This document shows positions 37,331-45,463 of a stretch of DNA of 64,000 nt, in pieces. The stretch covers positions 1-64,000 of the forward strand of contig QVQC01000007.1 in NCBI GenBank assembly GCA_003428585.1, written 5' to 3'. Numbering within the stretch: the first letter of the stretch is position 1; each line of letters starts with the position of its first letter. Position numbers and translations under genes: made by a program. Under the pieces are notes generated by a model. That model saw only the letters and a list, made by a program, of their open reading frames with translations. It was not told where the DNA came from and did no database searches. Source of the DNA: Nioella halotolerans. Its GTDB lineage: Bacteria; Pseudomonadota; Alphaproteobacteria; Rhodobacterales; Rhodobacteraceae.

Positions 37331-38776
37331 ATGCCCAACACCACGGATTTCTACATTGGCGGCCAGTGGGTCGCCCCGCACGCTCAAGACCATCTCGACG
37401 TGATCAACCCCGCGACCGAGGAGGTCTGCGCGACGATCTCGCTTGGCGGCGCGGCGGATGTCGATGCCGCCGTCGCCGCCGCGCGCGCCGCGTTCGACGA
37501 CTATTCGCAAACCTCGAAAGAGACGCGCCTGACGCTCTTGCGCAAGATCCTCGATGTCTACAAGGCGCGCGGCGAGGACATGGCGCAGGCGATCTCGACC
37601 GAGATGGGGGCGCCCATCGACATGGCGCGTTCCTCGCAGGTGGGGGCCGGGATCTGGCACATTTCGAATTTCATCACCGCGCTTGAAGGGTTCGACTTCG
37701 AACGCCCGCTTGGTGACCATGCCCCGAATGACCGGATCCTCTACGAGGCGGCCGGCGTCATCGGCATGATCACCCCGTGGAACTGGCCGATGAACCAGGT
37801 CACGCTGAAAGTGATCCCGGCGCTTGCCACGGGCTGCACGATGATCCTGAAACCGTCCGAGATCGCGCCACTTTCGGGGTTGATCTGGGCCGAGATTCTC
37901 GACGAGGCGGGGGTGCCCGCCGGCGTCTTCAACCTTGTCAACGGGGACGGTCCCGGCGTCGGAACGATGATGTCGGGCCATCCCGGCATCGACGCGATCA
38001 GCTTTACCGGCTCGGCCCGCGCCGGCATTGCCATCTCGAAGACCGCCGCCGACACGTTGAAGCGCGTGCATCTGGAGCTTGGCGGCAAGGGCGCCAACAT
38101 CGTCTTCGCCGATGCCGATGAAAAAGCGGTGAAGCGCGGCGCGCTGCATTGTTTCAACAATACCGGCCAATCCTGCAACGCGCCGACCCGGATGCTGGTG
38201 GAGCGCAGCTACTATGACGAGGCGGTCGAGATCGCCGCCGCCACCGCCGACTCCACCGCGGTTGGCATGCCCACGGAATCCGGCCGCCATATCGGCCCGC
38301 TGGTCAGCGCGGCGCAGTTCGACAAGGTGCAAAAGCTGATCGAGACCGGCATCGCCGAGGGTGCGCGGCTGGTCGCCGGCGGGCTTGGCCGGCCCGAAGG
38401 GTTCAACAAGGGCTATTTCGTGCGCCCCACGGTCTTTGCCGATGTCGACAACGACATGACCATCGCCCGCGAAGAGATCTTCGGCCCGGTCCTGTCGATC
38501 ATCCCGTTCGAGGACGAGGCGGAGGCGCTGCGCATCGCCAATGACACCGAATACGGCCTCACCAACTACGTGCAGTCGCAGGACGGTGCGCGGCGCAACC
38601 GGCTGGCGCGGCGGTTGCGTTCGGGCATGGTGGAGATGAACGGGCAGGGCCGCGGCGCGGGCAGCCCTTTCGGCGGCATGAAGAAATCCGGTCATGGGCG
38701 CGAAGGCGGCGTCTGGGGGCTGGAAGATTTCTGCGAGGTCAAGGCCGTGTCCGGTTGGGATCCCGACGCGGCCTGA
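37331..38776 (+). CDS. Aldehyde dehydrogenase (NAD(P)+) family protein
   Basis: This 481-residue ALDH-superfamily enzyme oxidises an aldehyde to the acid. It carries the catalytic Cys282 (NNTGQSCNAPTRM), the general-base Glu249 (LELGGKGANIV), the WNWPMNQ and FTGSARAG nucleotide-binding blocks and the GPVLSIIPF region. The substrate is not readable from the sequence. The start at 37331 has GGGAGACAGAG upstream; the longer reading is spacer. A strong hairpin terminator follows. Confidence 0.94.
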   Translation: MPNTTDFYIGGQWVAPHAQDHLDVINPATEEVCATISLGGAADVDAAVAAARAAFDDYSQTSKETRLTLLRKILDVYKARGEDMAQAISTEMGAPIDMARSSQVGAGIWHISNFITALEGFDFERPLGDHAPNDRILYEAAGVIGMITPWNWPMNQVTLKVIPALATGCTMILKPSEIAPLSGLIWAEILDEAGVPAGVFNLVNGDGPGVGTMMSGHPGIDAISFTGSARAGIAISKTAADTLKRVHLELGGKGANIVFADADEKAVKRGALHCFNNTGQSCNAPTRMLVERSYYDEAVEIAAATADSTAVGMPTESGRHIGPLVSAAQFDKVQKLIETGIAEGARLVAGGLGRPEGFNKGYFVRPTVFADVDNDMTIAREEIFGPVLSIIPFEDEAEALRIANDTEYGLTNYVQSQDGARRNRLARRLRSGMVEMNGQGRGAGSPFGGMKKSGHGREGGVWGLEDFCEVKAVSGWDPDAA

Positions 38777-38802
38777 ACGGCGCGTCCATGGACAAGTCCA
38801 TG

Positions 38803-38830
38803 CAACCGGGGGTATGACCACCCCCGGTTG
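38803..38830 (+). terminator. Terminator of the aldehyde dehydrogenase gene
   Basis: A perfect 11-bp stem (CAACCGGGGGT / ACCCCCGGTTG) with a 6-nt loop begins 27 bases after the stop and is followed by TTCCCTT. The stem is very stable; the T-tract is modest. It ends 19 bases before the next start codon. Confidence 0.72.
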
Positions 38831-38848
38831 TTCCCTTGGGGTCCATAC

Positions 38849-39883
38849 ATGCCAGACGAGTCTCTGACCTTCGTGCCGGAAACGGTGCTCAAACGCGATA
38901 TCTTCTCGGAGACGATCCGCGGCCATCTGGCCGAAACCCCTGCGCGGAAGGTGGCGCTGCGCAAGCTTGACGGGGTGCCGTGGTATGCCCGGCCCGTGGC
39001 CTGGGCACTCGCCCGCCGGGAAATCCGGGGTCTGCGCGCGGTGAAGGGACTCGATGGCGTTCCCGAACTGCTGCGGGTGGACAGCGTCGGGCTGCTGCGC
39101 GCCTGGTCCGAGGGCACCCCGCTTCACCTGGCGCGCCCGGATCAGGCGACGTTCTACCGCGATGCCAGGCGGCTATTGCGGCACATGCGGCGGCGCGGAG
39201 TTACACACAACGATATTGCCAAGCCGCAGAACTGGCTGATGACCCCGGAGGGCGGTGCGGCGGTGATCGACTTTCAGCTTGCCTGGGTCCACAGGCGGCG
39301 CGGGGTGGTGTTCCGCACCATGGCGCGCGAGGATCTGCGCCATCTACTCAAACAGAAACGTGCCTTCGCGCCCGGCCTGTTGACCCCCACGGAACGACGG
39401 ATCCTGGCGCGCAAGTCCTGGCCCGCGAGGCTCTGGCAGGCGACCGGCAAGCGTCTTTACAACTTCTTAACCCGACGGGTGATGAACTGGTCCGACGGGG
39501 AGGGCACCGAGGATCGCATCGCGCGGGACGGCCCCGCGATCCGGGCGTTATGCGGCGATCTGGGCCCGGTGCGCGACGTGGTTCTGTGCACCTATGCGCT
39601 TTCGGCGCGAGGCGTGGGGCTTTACGTGTTCGCGGAAACCGATCTGGACAAGGCGACGCTGCGCGACCGCATTCCCGCGGACCGGGCGGACCTTGTGCAA
39701 CCAGTGGCAAGGCTTCCCCGGCGCGACGACGGCGCCCCGCGAGACGATGTTCTGCAACTTGTCGCGGCCAACCGGCTGGACGATCTGGAGGCGCTTCTGC
39801 GGCGCGAACCCGATCTGGAGCCGGTCGTCCGCCCGATCGTGGTTGCGCGCTGCAACCTCACCGACCGGGTGCTGCGCCGGTAA
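38849..39883 (+). CDS. Kinase-like protein with a possible AMP-ligase-type C-terminal domain
   Basis: This 344-residue protein has an N-terminal part shaped like a small Ser/Thr or RIO/APH-type kinase: a candidate Lys39 (ALRKLDG), catalytic loop THNDIAKPQNW (Asp122, Asn128) and metal-binding AVIDFQLAW (Asp141 in the DFG position). No glycine-rich loop is obvious. The C-terminal ~110 residues (GVGLYVFAETDL, then LVQPVARLPRRDDGAPRDDVL) resemble the C-terminal subdomain of AMP-forming acyl-CoA ligases. That combination would be unusual. I start it at ATG 38849; the upstream TTG lies inside the terminator stem. Substrate unknown. Confidence 0.7.
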   Translation: MPDESLTFVPETVLKRDIFSETIRGHLAETPARKVALRKLDGVPWYARPVAWALARREIRGLRAVKGLDGVPELLRVDSVGLLRAWSEGTPLHLARPDQATFYRDARRLLRHMRRRGVTHNDIAKPQNWLMTPEGGAAVIDFQLAWVHRRRGVVFRTMAREDLRHLLKQKRAFAPGLLTPTERRILARKSWPARLWQATGKRLYNFLTRRVMNWSDGEGTEDRIARDGPAIRALCGDLGPVRDVVLCTYALSARGVGLYVFAETDLDKATLRDRIPADRADLVQPVARLPRRDDGAPRDDVLQLVAANRLDDLEALLRREPDLEPVVRPIVVARCNLTDRVLRR

Positions 39884-39925
39884 ACGGCGCCGGCACGATC
39901 TTTCGGAAATGCGTGACTGCACGGG

Positions 39926-40576
39926 TCAAAACGGCGCCTTGGCCGAAAACGTCAGGCCCTTGCCGCCATCGGGGTGCCTCAGGCGCAGGCTTTCGGCATG
40001 CAGCATCAAGCGGGGGAAATCGCGCGCGGCGCCGGTCGCGTAGAGCGGATCGCCGAGGATGGGGTGCCCGATCTCGCGCATGTGGACCCGCAACTGGTGC
40101 GAGCGTCCGGTGCGCGGATAAAGCCGCAGTCGCGTTTCGGCGGCGCCGCGCTTCACCACCCGCCACGCGGTCTGCGCGGGCTTGCCGGTTTCATGGTCCA
40201 CCATCTGCAGGGGCCGGTTCGGCCAATCCACGATCAAAGGCAGGTCGACCTCGCCGGTCTTGTCGGCGACCAGCCCCCAGACCCGCGCGACATAGGTCTT
40301 TTTCATCTGCCGCTTCTCGAATTGCAGCCCGAGGTGGCGCTGCGCATGGGGCGTCAGGCCGAAGACCATGACGCCCGACGTGTCCATGTCCAGCCGGTGC
40401 ACCAACAACGCTTCGGGGAACGCCTCCTGCACGCGGGCGATGAGGCAATCGGACAGGTGGTCGCCCTTTCCCGGCACGGAAAGTAGCCCCGCAGGCTTGT
40501 TCACCAGCAGGAGTTCGTGATCGTGGTGCAGGATATCGAGAGGCACCTGTGGCGGACGGTAGTCGAGCTTTTGCAT
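39926..40576 (-). CDS. RluA-family pseudouridine synthase
   Basis: This 216-residue enzyme has the RluA catalytic motif HRLDMDTSGVMVFG and later blocks QTAWRV and RTGRSHQLRVHMREIGHPILGD (split here by family spacing). The conserved opening ILHHDHELLLVNKPAGLLSVPG is also present. No S4 domain precedes it, so it resembles the short RluA type that acts on 23S rRNA U746 and some tRNAs. The exact target is not certain. The start is ATG 40576, MQKLDYRPPQ. Confidence 0.93.
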   Translation of the reverse strand: MQKLDYRPPQVPLDILHHDHELLLVNKPAGLLSVPGKGDHLSDCLIARVQEAFPEALLVHRLDMDTSGVMVFGLTPHAQRHLGLQFEKRQMKKTYVARVWGLVADKTGEVDLPLIVDWPNRPLQMVDHETGKPAQTAWRVVKRGAAETRLRLYPRTGRSHQLRVHMREIGHPILGDPLYATGAARDFPRLMLHAESLRLRHPDGGKGLTFSAKAPF

Positions 40577-40688
40577 GGCCCGCCCATACCTGTTCGCGTG
40601 GACGGGCGGAAGGGGCGGGTCGCCGCTTGCGTTGCCGCCCGTTCCCGCGCAAGGTCGGGCTGAAACGGAAAGACGCGGAGGACCCGAC

Positions 40689-41006
40689 ATGTTGGCCATA
40701 TCGACCCACAAGGTCGCGCAGATCATCCTCATGGGGCATGAACTTGATCGCGCCGAAGGGGAACTGCGCGGCTTCGTCGAGACCTTGAACGAGGATGAAC
40801 AGGCGGAAGTCGTCGCCGTCATGTGGGTCGGACGCGGCAGTTTCGAGGCGGAGGATCTCGCCGAGGCGCTTGCCACGGCGCGCAACGAGGCGACGACACC
40901 GACCGCGGATTACCTGATCGGCACGCCGCACATGGCGGACCATCTGGAGGCCGGGCTGGAGGCGCTCGGCATCGACCCGTCAGAGGCGGAAGACGACCTG
41001 ATGTGA
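40689..41006 (+). CDS. DUF3775 domain protein
   Basis: This 105-residue soluble protein of the DUF3775 family has unknown function. The pattern ISTHKVAQIILMGHELD ... EQAEVVAVMWVGRG ... YLIGTPHMADHLEAGLEALG is typical. It is strongly acidic and probably all helical. GGAGG lies eight bases before the ATG. It is divergent from the pseudouridine synthase gene and convergent with the saccharopine-dehydrogenase-like gene, which ends 13 bases on. Confidence 0.85.
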   Translation: MLAISTHKVAQIILMGHELDRAEGELRGFVETLNEDEQAEVVAVMWVGRGSFEAEDLAEALATARNEATTPTADYLIGTPHMADHLEAGLEALGIDPSEAEDDLM

Positions 41007-41019
41007 TCCGCGCGGCGTG

Positions 41020-42066
41020 TCAGCCGACATGCCGGTCGAACACGTCCCGGGCGCGGCCCCATACCCCGGCGTCGAGATCGCCCAATGCCAGAAGCGACGG
41101 CAAAAGCTGTGCCGCGAAATCCTGCGAGGATTCCACCGGCAGCAGCGAGGGCAGGTTGTCGATTGCCATCACATCCATCGGTGGCGCCTCGTGGACGCGG
41201 ATGACCGGCGCATTCCACGTCGTGGCGCGGTCATAGACCGGGACAGGGTTGTAGTCGCTGTCCGGGTCGCAGGCGATATCGCCGATCACGCGCAGCGCAC
41301 GTGGCCCGGCAAGGGCCGCGTGCGGCACGAAGACGGGCGTGCCGGGACGCGCGAAGATGCAGTTTAGAAAGATGTCATGGGCAAGGATTTCGGGAAACGG
41401 GCCGCCGCTTTCGGTTTCGGGGATGTCCCAGCGGGTTACCGGCAGGCCCGTGGCGTCGCACAAATCCGCCGCGCCGGTCCCGACGCGGCCAAGCGCGCCG
41501 ATCACGAGGACGCGGGGCCGTTCGCCGCCTTCTTGCAACTCTTGCTGCAGCGGGGCCAGCAGCGCATCGCGTGACGGACAGGCCGCGACGGGGCCGCAGG
41601 GGGCACCGCGCCGCCCTGCCAGCCACGCCTTGAGCGCCACCGCCGCCCCCGCGAACCCGGCCCAGTAGCCGAAGGCGGCGACGCGCCGTCCGTCCTCGTC
41701 CACGAGGTATTCCAGGTCGTAGAGCACGCCGCCCCCGGCCTTGAACCGGTCCAGCAGGCGGCGCCCGGAATGCTGCCCCTTGTAGGCATGGCCGAACATG
41801 ATGTGGCGATGCACCAGCGGGGTGCCGTCATCCGGCAATTCCTTCAACCCGAAGATGATCGCGTCGGCGGGTGCCCCGGGCCAGCTGTTTTCCGGCGCGA
41901 CCTCCGCGCCCGCCTCGGCATACCCCGTCAGGCCGGGCGCCCGGCTGCTGCTATGCTCGACCGTCACGCGCAGGCCTGCCGCGATCAGGGCGCGCACGCC
42001 CTCTGGCGTGATCCCGACGCGGGCCTCGTTCTGGCGCTGCTCGGCGCGGACCCAAAGATGTGTCAT
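41020..42066 (-). CDS. Saccharopine dehydrogenase (NAD+, L-lysine-forming) family protein
   Basis: This 348-residue protein has the alanine-dehydrogenase-like N-terminal domain and an NAD-binding loop VLVIGALGRVGTGA. The catalytic residues of the fungal LYS1-type enzyme appear conserved: Lys75 in FGLKELP and His93 in IMFGHAYKGQ. It would interconvert saccharopine with lysine and 2-oxoglutarate. Here, with dapB supplying lysine by the DAP route, a degradative or alternative role is more likely. Start 42066 has GGAGGA upstream; an ATG at 42084 overlaps the previous stop by ATGA, so the genes are coupled. Confidence 0.88.
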   Translation of the reverse strand: MTHLWVRAEQRQNEARVGITPEGVRALIAAGLRVTVEHSSSRAPGLTGYAEAGAEVAPENSWPGAPADAIIFGLKELPDDGTPLVHRHIMFGHAYKGQHSGRRLLDRFKAGGGVLYDLEYLVDEDGRRVAAFGYWAGFAGAAVALKAWLAGRRGAPCGPVAACPSRDALLAPLQQELQEGGERPRVLVIGALGRVGTGAADLCDATGLPVTRWDIPETESGGPFPEILAHDIFLNCIFARPGTPVFVPHAALAGPRALRVIGDIACDPDSDYNPVPVYDRATTWNAPVIRVHEAPPMDVMAIDNLPSLLPVESSQDFAAQLLPSLLALGDLDAGVWGRARDVFDRHVG

Positions 42067-42080
42067 GCGGTGTCCTCCGG

Positions 42081-42740
42081 TCATAGATGGGTGCGGGCGA
42101 ATTGCCGCCCCGTGTCTTCAAGGTGGGGCAGGGCGTTGAACTGTGTCAGGGCCAAGGTGCCATGCAGCGGCAGCCAGCGGTGCAGCGAGGTGTTCTCGAT
42201 CGCCAGACAGACCCGCGCGAACGCGTCCAGATCAAGCCCGAGCGTGATCCGCATCGCCATGCCGATGACACCGCCCGAGGTCACGACCAGCGCCCGGCCC
42301 TCGCCACCGCCAAGATCGGCCAAAGCGTCGGCAACGCGCGCCTCGAACGCGGCGAAGCTTTCGGGGGCCTCGTCGATCTCGTCCGCCGCCCAGGCCTTGA
42401 ACATGCGCGGCAAGTGGGTGGTGAAGCCCTCGCGGTCCTCGGGGATCGGCACGCCGTGTTGCACCTCGTAAAGCGTGGCAAGGGTGAAGAACTCAAGCTC
42501 GTCGAGGCGGGCGTCGATCACCGGAGCGCCGTGGTTGGCAAGGCCGATGGATGCCGCCGTTTCATGGTGCCGGCGGAGCGTGCCGGAATAGAGCCGCGGG
42601 AAATGCTCGCCCGACCGGTCAAGATGTTCGCCCAGCCAACGGGCCTGCCGCGCGCCAAGCTCGCTCAGCCGGTCATAGCTGACTTCGTCGCGCGCCGCGG
42701 TATTGGCCTGACCGTGGCGCACCAGCGTGATGTAGGACAT
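42081..42740 (-). CDS. Histidine phosphatase superfamily protein
   Basis: This 219-residue phosphoglycerate-mutase-like phosphatase has the N-terminal catalytic LVRHGQAN, where the phospho-acceptor His follows Arg, and the second-half TSGGVIGMAM region that normally positions the second His. The usual GH/SH dyad is therefore replaced by SGG, so its activity may be altered. It is the first gene of a pair with the saccharopine-dehydrogenase-like gene. The substrate is unknown. Confidence 0.85.
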   Translation of the reverse strand: MSYITLVRHGQANTAARDEVSYDRLSELGARQARWLGEHLDRSGEHFPRLYSGTLRRHHETAASIGLANHGAPVIDARLDELEFFTLATLYEVQHGVPIPEDREGFTTHLPRMFKAWAADEIDEAPESFAAFEARVADALADLGGGEGRALVVTSGGVIGMAMRITLGLDLDAFARVCLAIENTSLHRWLPLHGTLALTQFNALPHLEDTGRQFARTHL

Positions 42741-42893
42741 GCGGGGTTCCTCTTGCGTGGTGCCACCGGATTAGGCGGTTCGGGCGCGCGAGGAAAGAGG
42801 AACCGTGGCACGAAAGGCGCGCGCCGGCCGGGAAAACCGCTGCCCCGCCTGCTCGCGTCTGGACGTCGGCCAAGAAGCGGTTAAAACGGGCGC

Positions 42894-44108
42894 ATGGAAC
42901 ATGTATTTTCGATCGATCCCGTCCGTTTCCTGAGTGACCTGCACCACCTGCGCAGCTTTGGCGCCACGGGCACCGGCGTCGTGCGCCCGGCCTTCTCCGA
43001 GATCGACGTCGCGTCGCGCGAATGGCTGGCATCGCGAATGGAGGCGGCGGGGCTGACCCCGCATATGGACCCGGCGGGCAACCTTTTTGGCCTTGCCGAG
43101 GGGCCGTCGCTTCTGATCGGGTCGCATTCCGACACCCAGCCCGAGGGCGGTTGGCTCGACGGGGCGCTCGGCGTGATCATGGGGCTGGAGATTGCCCGCG
43201 CCGCGCGCGAGGCCGGGGGCCCGGCGATTTCCTGCGTCAGTTTCCAAGATGAGGAAGGGCGCTACGGCGCGCTGACCGGCAGCGATATCTGGGCCGGCAA
43301 GACGACATTGGCAGAGGCCGACAGCCTGCGCTCGATCGATGGCGAAACCTTCGCCGAGGGGCGCAAGGCCGTCGCGCACATGGCCGGGGAGTTTGTAGAT
43401 CCGGGGCAGTTCACCGGCTTCGTGGAATGCCACATCGAACAGGGCCCGGTTCTGGACACCGCGAAGGAAGCGGTTGGCGTTGTCACCTCCATCGTCGGCG
43501 CACGGCAGGTGCAGGTGACGGTGCGCGGACAGCAGAACCATGCCGGCACCACGCCGATGGCATTGCGCAAGGATGCGTTTCAGGGGGTGGTGCGGATCGC
43601 CACGATGCTGAACGACCGGTTGCGCAACCTCGTGACGCCGCAAACCGTCTGGACGATTGGCCATGTCCGGGTGTCGCCCAACGCGTCCTCCATCGTGCCC
43701 GGCGAGGCGGTATTCACGATCCAGTGGCGCGACGGCGACAATGACAGGCTGGAACGGATGGAAAAGGTGATCACCTCCATCCTTGTCGAGGTCGCCAGCG
43801 GCACCGGGCTGAAGATAGAGGCTGAGCGGTTGCGCCATGACATCTTGCCCAAGCCGATGGATTCCGCGATCCACGACGCGCTTGCCAAGGCGGCGGGGCA
43901 GGTGGCACCGGGCAAGTGGCGGTCCATGCCGTCGGGGGCGCTGCATGACGCGTCGAACGTATCGCACCTGATGCCGGTGGGGATGCTGTTCGTGCCGTCT
44001 ATTCGCGGCATCAGCCATAGTTTCGACGAGGATACCGCCGAGGATGACCTGGCCACCGGGTTGATGGTTCTGGCCCGTGCGGCAGCGGAGCTTGCGCCAA
44101 AGGGCTAG
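42894..44108 (+). CDS. M20-family Zn amidohydrolase (N-carbamoyl-L-amino-acid hydrolase / allantoate amidohydrolase type)
   Basis: This 404-residue M20 enzyme of the hydantoinase/carbamylase subfamily has metal ligands His78 and Asp80 (IGSHSDTQ), Asp89 (GGWLDGALG), Glu120/121 (FQDEEGRYG) and His180 (ECHIEQGP). NHAGTTPM marks the dimerisation domain. Such enzymes hydrolyse N-carbamoyl amino acids, allantoate or ureidoglycine. No hydantoinase or purine-catabolism gene is adjacent, so the substrate stays open. No signal peptide is present. Confidence 0.92.
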   Translation: MEHVFSIDPVRFLSDLHHLRSFGATGTGVVRPAFSEIDVASREWLASRMEAAGLTPHMDPAGNLFGLAEGPSLLIGSHSDTQPEGGWLDGALGVIMGLEIARAAREAGGPAISCVSFQDEEGRYGALTGSDIWAGKTTLAEADSLRSIDGETFAEGRKAVAHMAGEFVDPGQFTGFVECHIEQGPVLDTAKEAVGVVTSIVGARQVQVTVRGQQNHAGTTPMALRKDAFQGVVRIATMLNDRLRNLVTPQTVWTIGHVRVSPNASSIVPGEAVFTIQWRDGDNDRLERMEKVITSILVEVASGTGLKIEAERLRHDILPKPMDSAIHDALAKAAGQVAPGKWRSMPSGALHDASNVSHLMPVGMLFVPSIRGISHSFDEDTAEDDLATGLMVLARAAAELAPKG

Positions 44109-44126
44109 GCACCGCCCCGACCTGTC

Positions 44127-44140
44127 TTGACGCACGTCAA
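44127..44140 (+). promoter_or_regulatory. FNR/FixK-type box upstream of the HemG-like gene
   Basis: TTGACGCACGTCAA fits TTGAC-N4-GTCAA, the alphaproteobacterial CRP/FNR-family half-site arrangement. It extends by one further base pair on each side (C...G), giving a perfect 7-2-7 palindrome. It lies 89 bases before the start codon of the flavodoxin-like gene and 18 bases after the previous stop. It suggests oxygen- or NO-responsive control, which is inferred. Confidence 0.65.
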
Positions 44141-44196
44141 GGCGGCGTTGGCCCGTCTGGCCCACTCTCGGCCCTGTAAGCCGGGGGGTACGGTCT

Positions 44197-44219
44197 TTTC
44201 CCGGCGGAGTGCCGGGAAA
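44197..44219 (+). promoter_or_regulatory. 5'-UTR hairpin overlapping the ribosome-binding site of the HemG-like gene
   Basis: A perfect 9-bp stem (TTTCCCGGC / GCCGGGAAA) with loop GGAGT ends 10 bases before the ATG at 44230. The 3' arm includes the first A residues of the AAAGGA Shine-Dalgarno sequence, and the loop itself holds GGAG. It could limit or tune translation. Confidence 0.45.
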
Positions 44220-44229
44220 GGATTGGCTC

Positions 44230-44757
44230 ATGAATGTGCTGATTGGATATGCCACGACCGAGGGGCAGACGCGCAAGATCTGTCGCCACGTTGCCGAACA
44301 TCTGATAGACGGCGGCCATTCCGTCGAGTTGCTGCCACTGGCAGAAGCCGATGACTTCGCCGTCGGGCGATTCGATCGCGTCATCCTTGCCGCGTCGGTT
44401 CATGCGGGGCACTATCAACGGGCACTGTCGGATTTCGTGGCCAGCCATGCCAAATCGCTGGACATGGTGCCGACCCTTTTCCTTTCGGTTTCGCTTGCCG
44501 CGGCCGGGCATGACGCGGAGGATTGGAAAGCACTGGACAGCATCCTGTCGGAGTTGACAGAGGCGACCGGCTGGGTGCCGGACCGCGTGGACCATGTGGC
44601 AGGGTCCTACGTGCCGTCGAAGTACGATCTCGTCCGCCGGTTCATCATGCGCCGGATCATCGCCGCGAAAGACCCTGAACAGGATCTTGATGCCGATCAC
44701 GAATACACCGACTGGGCGGTACTGAACCGGGCGGTAACGGATTGGCTTGCATCCTAG
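44230..44757 (+). CDS. Flavodoxin-domain protein, HemG-like protoporphyrinogen IX dehydrogenase
   Basis: This 175-residue flavodoxin-fold protein starts with the FMN phosphate loop YATTEGQTRKI. It shows the HemG-type middle section (AASVHAGHYQRALSDFV) and the C-terminal EYTDWAVLNRAVTDWL. HemG-type enzymes oxidise protoporphyrinogen IX using quinones instead of O2. That fits the FNR-type box upstream and points to low-oxygen haem synthesis. Plain flavodoxins lack this length and C-terminus. The start at 44230 has AAAGGA upstream. Confidence 0.82.
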   Translation: MNVLIGYATTEGQTRKICRHVAEHLIDGGHSVELLPLAEADDFAVGRFDRVILAASVHAGHYQRALSDFVASHAKSLDMVPTLFLSVSLAAAGHDAEDWKALDSILSELTEATGWVPDRVDHVAGSYVPSKYDLVRRFIMRRIIAAKDPEQDLDADHEYTDWAVLNRAVTDWLAS

Positions 44758-44761
44758 GTGT

Positions 44762-45463
44762 TCAGTCCCAGCGCACGTCACCAAGGAAGATGTAGCCGGC
44801 CCCGTAGATCGTCTTGATCAGGCGCGGGGTCTTCGGGTCTTCCTTGAGTTTCGTGCGCAGGCGCGACACGCGCACATCCATCGCCCTGTCGAAGCTTTCG
44901 CCCGCCGCGCCGCCCAGTGCCTCCTGCATCTGCTGGCGGCTGATCAGGCGCTTGGGACTGTCGAGGAACAGGCGCAGCACCTCGCCCTCCGCATGGGAAA
45001 AGCTGACTTCCTCGCCGCTATCTCCGACCAGAACGTAGCGGTCGAAATAGGCCGTCCAGCCTTCGAACCGGGCGGTGTCGGATTGGGTCGGGCGGGCCTT
45101 GGCGTCGCGCAGGCGGGCGCGGACGCGGGCCACCACCTCTGCCGGGTCGAAGGGTTTGATGATGTAATCATCGGCGCCCAGTTCCAGCCCCGTCACCCGG
45201 TCTTGCACCTGCGCGCGGCCCGAAATGATGATGATCGCGGCGCCCGATTCCAGCGCCAGACGGTGCACCACGGCCAGCCCGTCGCGGTCGGGCAGGCCCA
45301 GATCGACAAGGCAGACATCGGGGGTGGCGCTGCGCAGGGCGGCCTCGAATTCCGTGGCGCGGGCGAAGGCGGCGGTGCGGAAGCCGGCCTCGGCCAGCGC
45401 CTCGGACAGCATCAGCCGGATCTGCGGCTCATCGTCGAGGATGGCAATGAGCGGCGCGGTCAT
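44762..45463 (-). CDS. OmpR-family response regulator
   Basis: This 233-residue regulator has a receiver domain (Asp10/Asp11, phospho-acceptor Asp54 in LVDLGLPDRDG, Lys103) and a winged-helix DNA-binding domain (SFSHAEGEVLRLFLD ... RAMDVRVSRLRTKL ... IKTIYGAGYIF). The start ATG at 45463 overlaps the stop of the sensor kinase gene by ATGA, so the two form one system. The divergent ligase/transporter operon beginning at 47595 is the natural candidate target. Confidence 0.95.
   Translation of the reverse strand: MTAPLIAILDDEPQIRLMLSEALAEAGFRTAAFARATEFEAALRSATPDVCLVDLGLPDRDGLAVVHRLALESGAAIIIISGRAQVQDRVTGLELGADDYIIKPFDPAEVVARVRARLRDAKARPTQSDTARFEGWTAYFDRYVLVGDSGEEVSFSHAEGEVLRLFLDSPKRLISRQQMQEALGGAAGESFDRAMDVRVSRLRTKLKEDPKTPRLIKTIYGAGYIFLGDVRWD

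Noticed and set aside
38828..38848. A TTG start for the kinase-like gene
   Set aside because: The codon is inside the stem of the aldehyde dehydrogenase terminator; ATG at 38849 is better placed.
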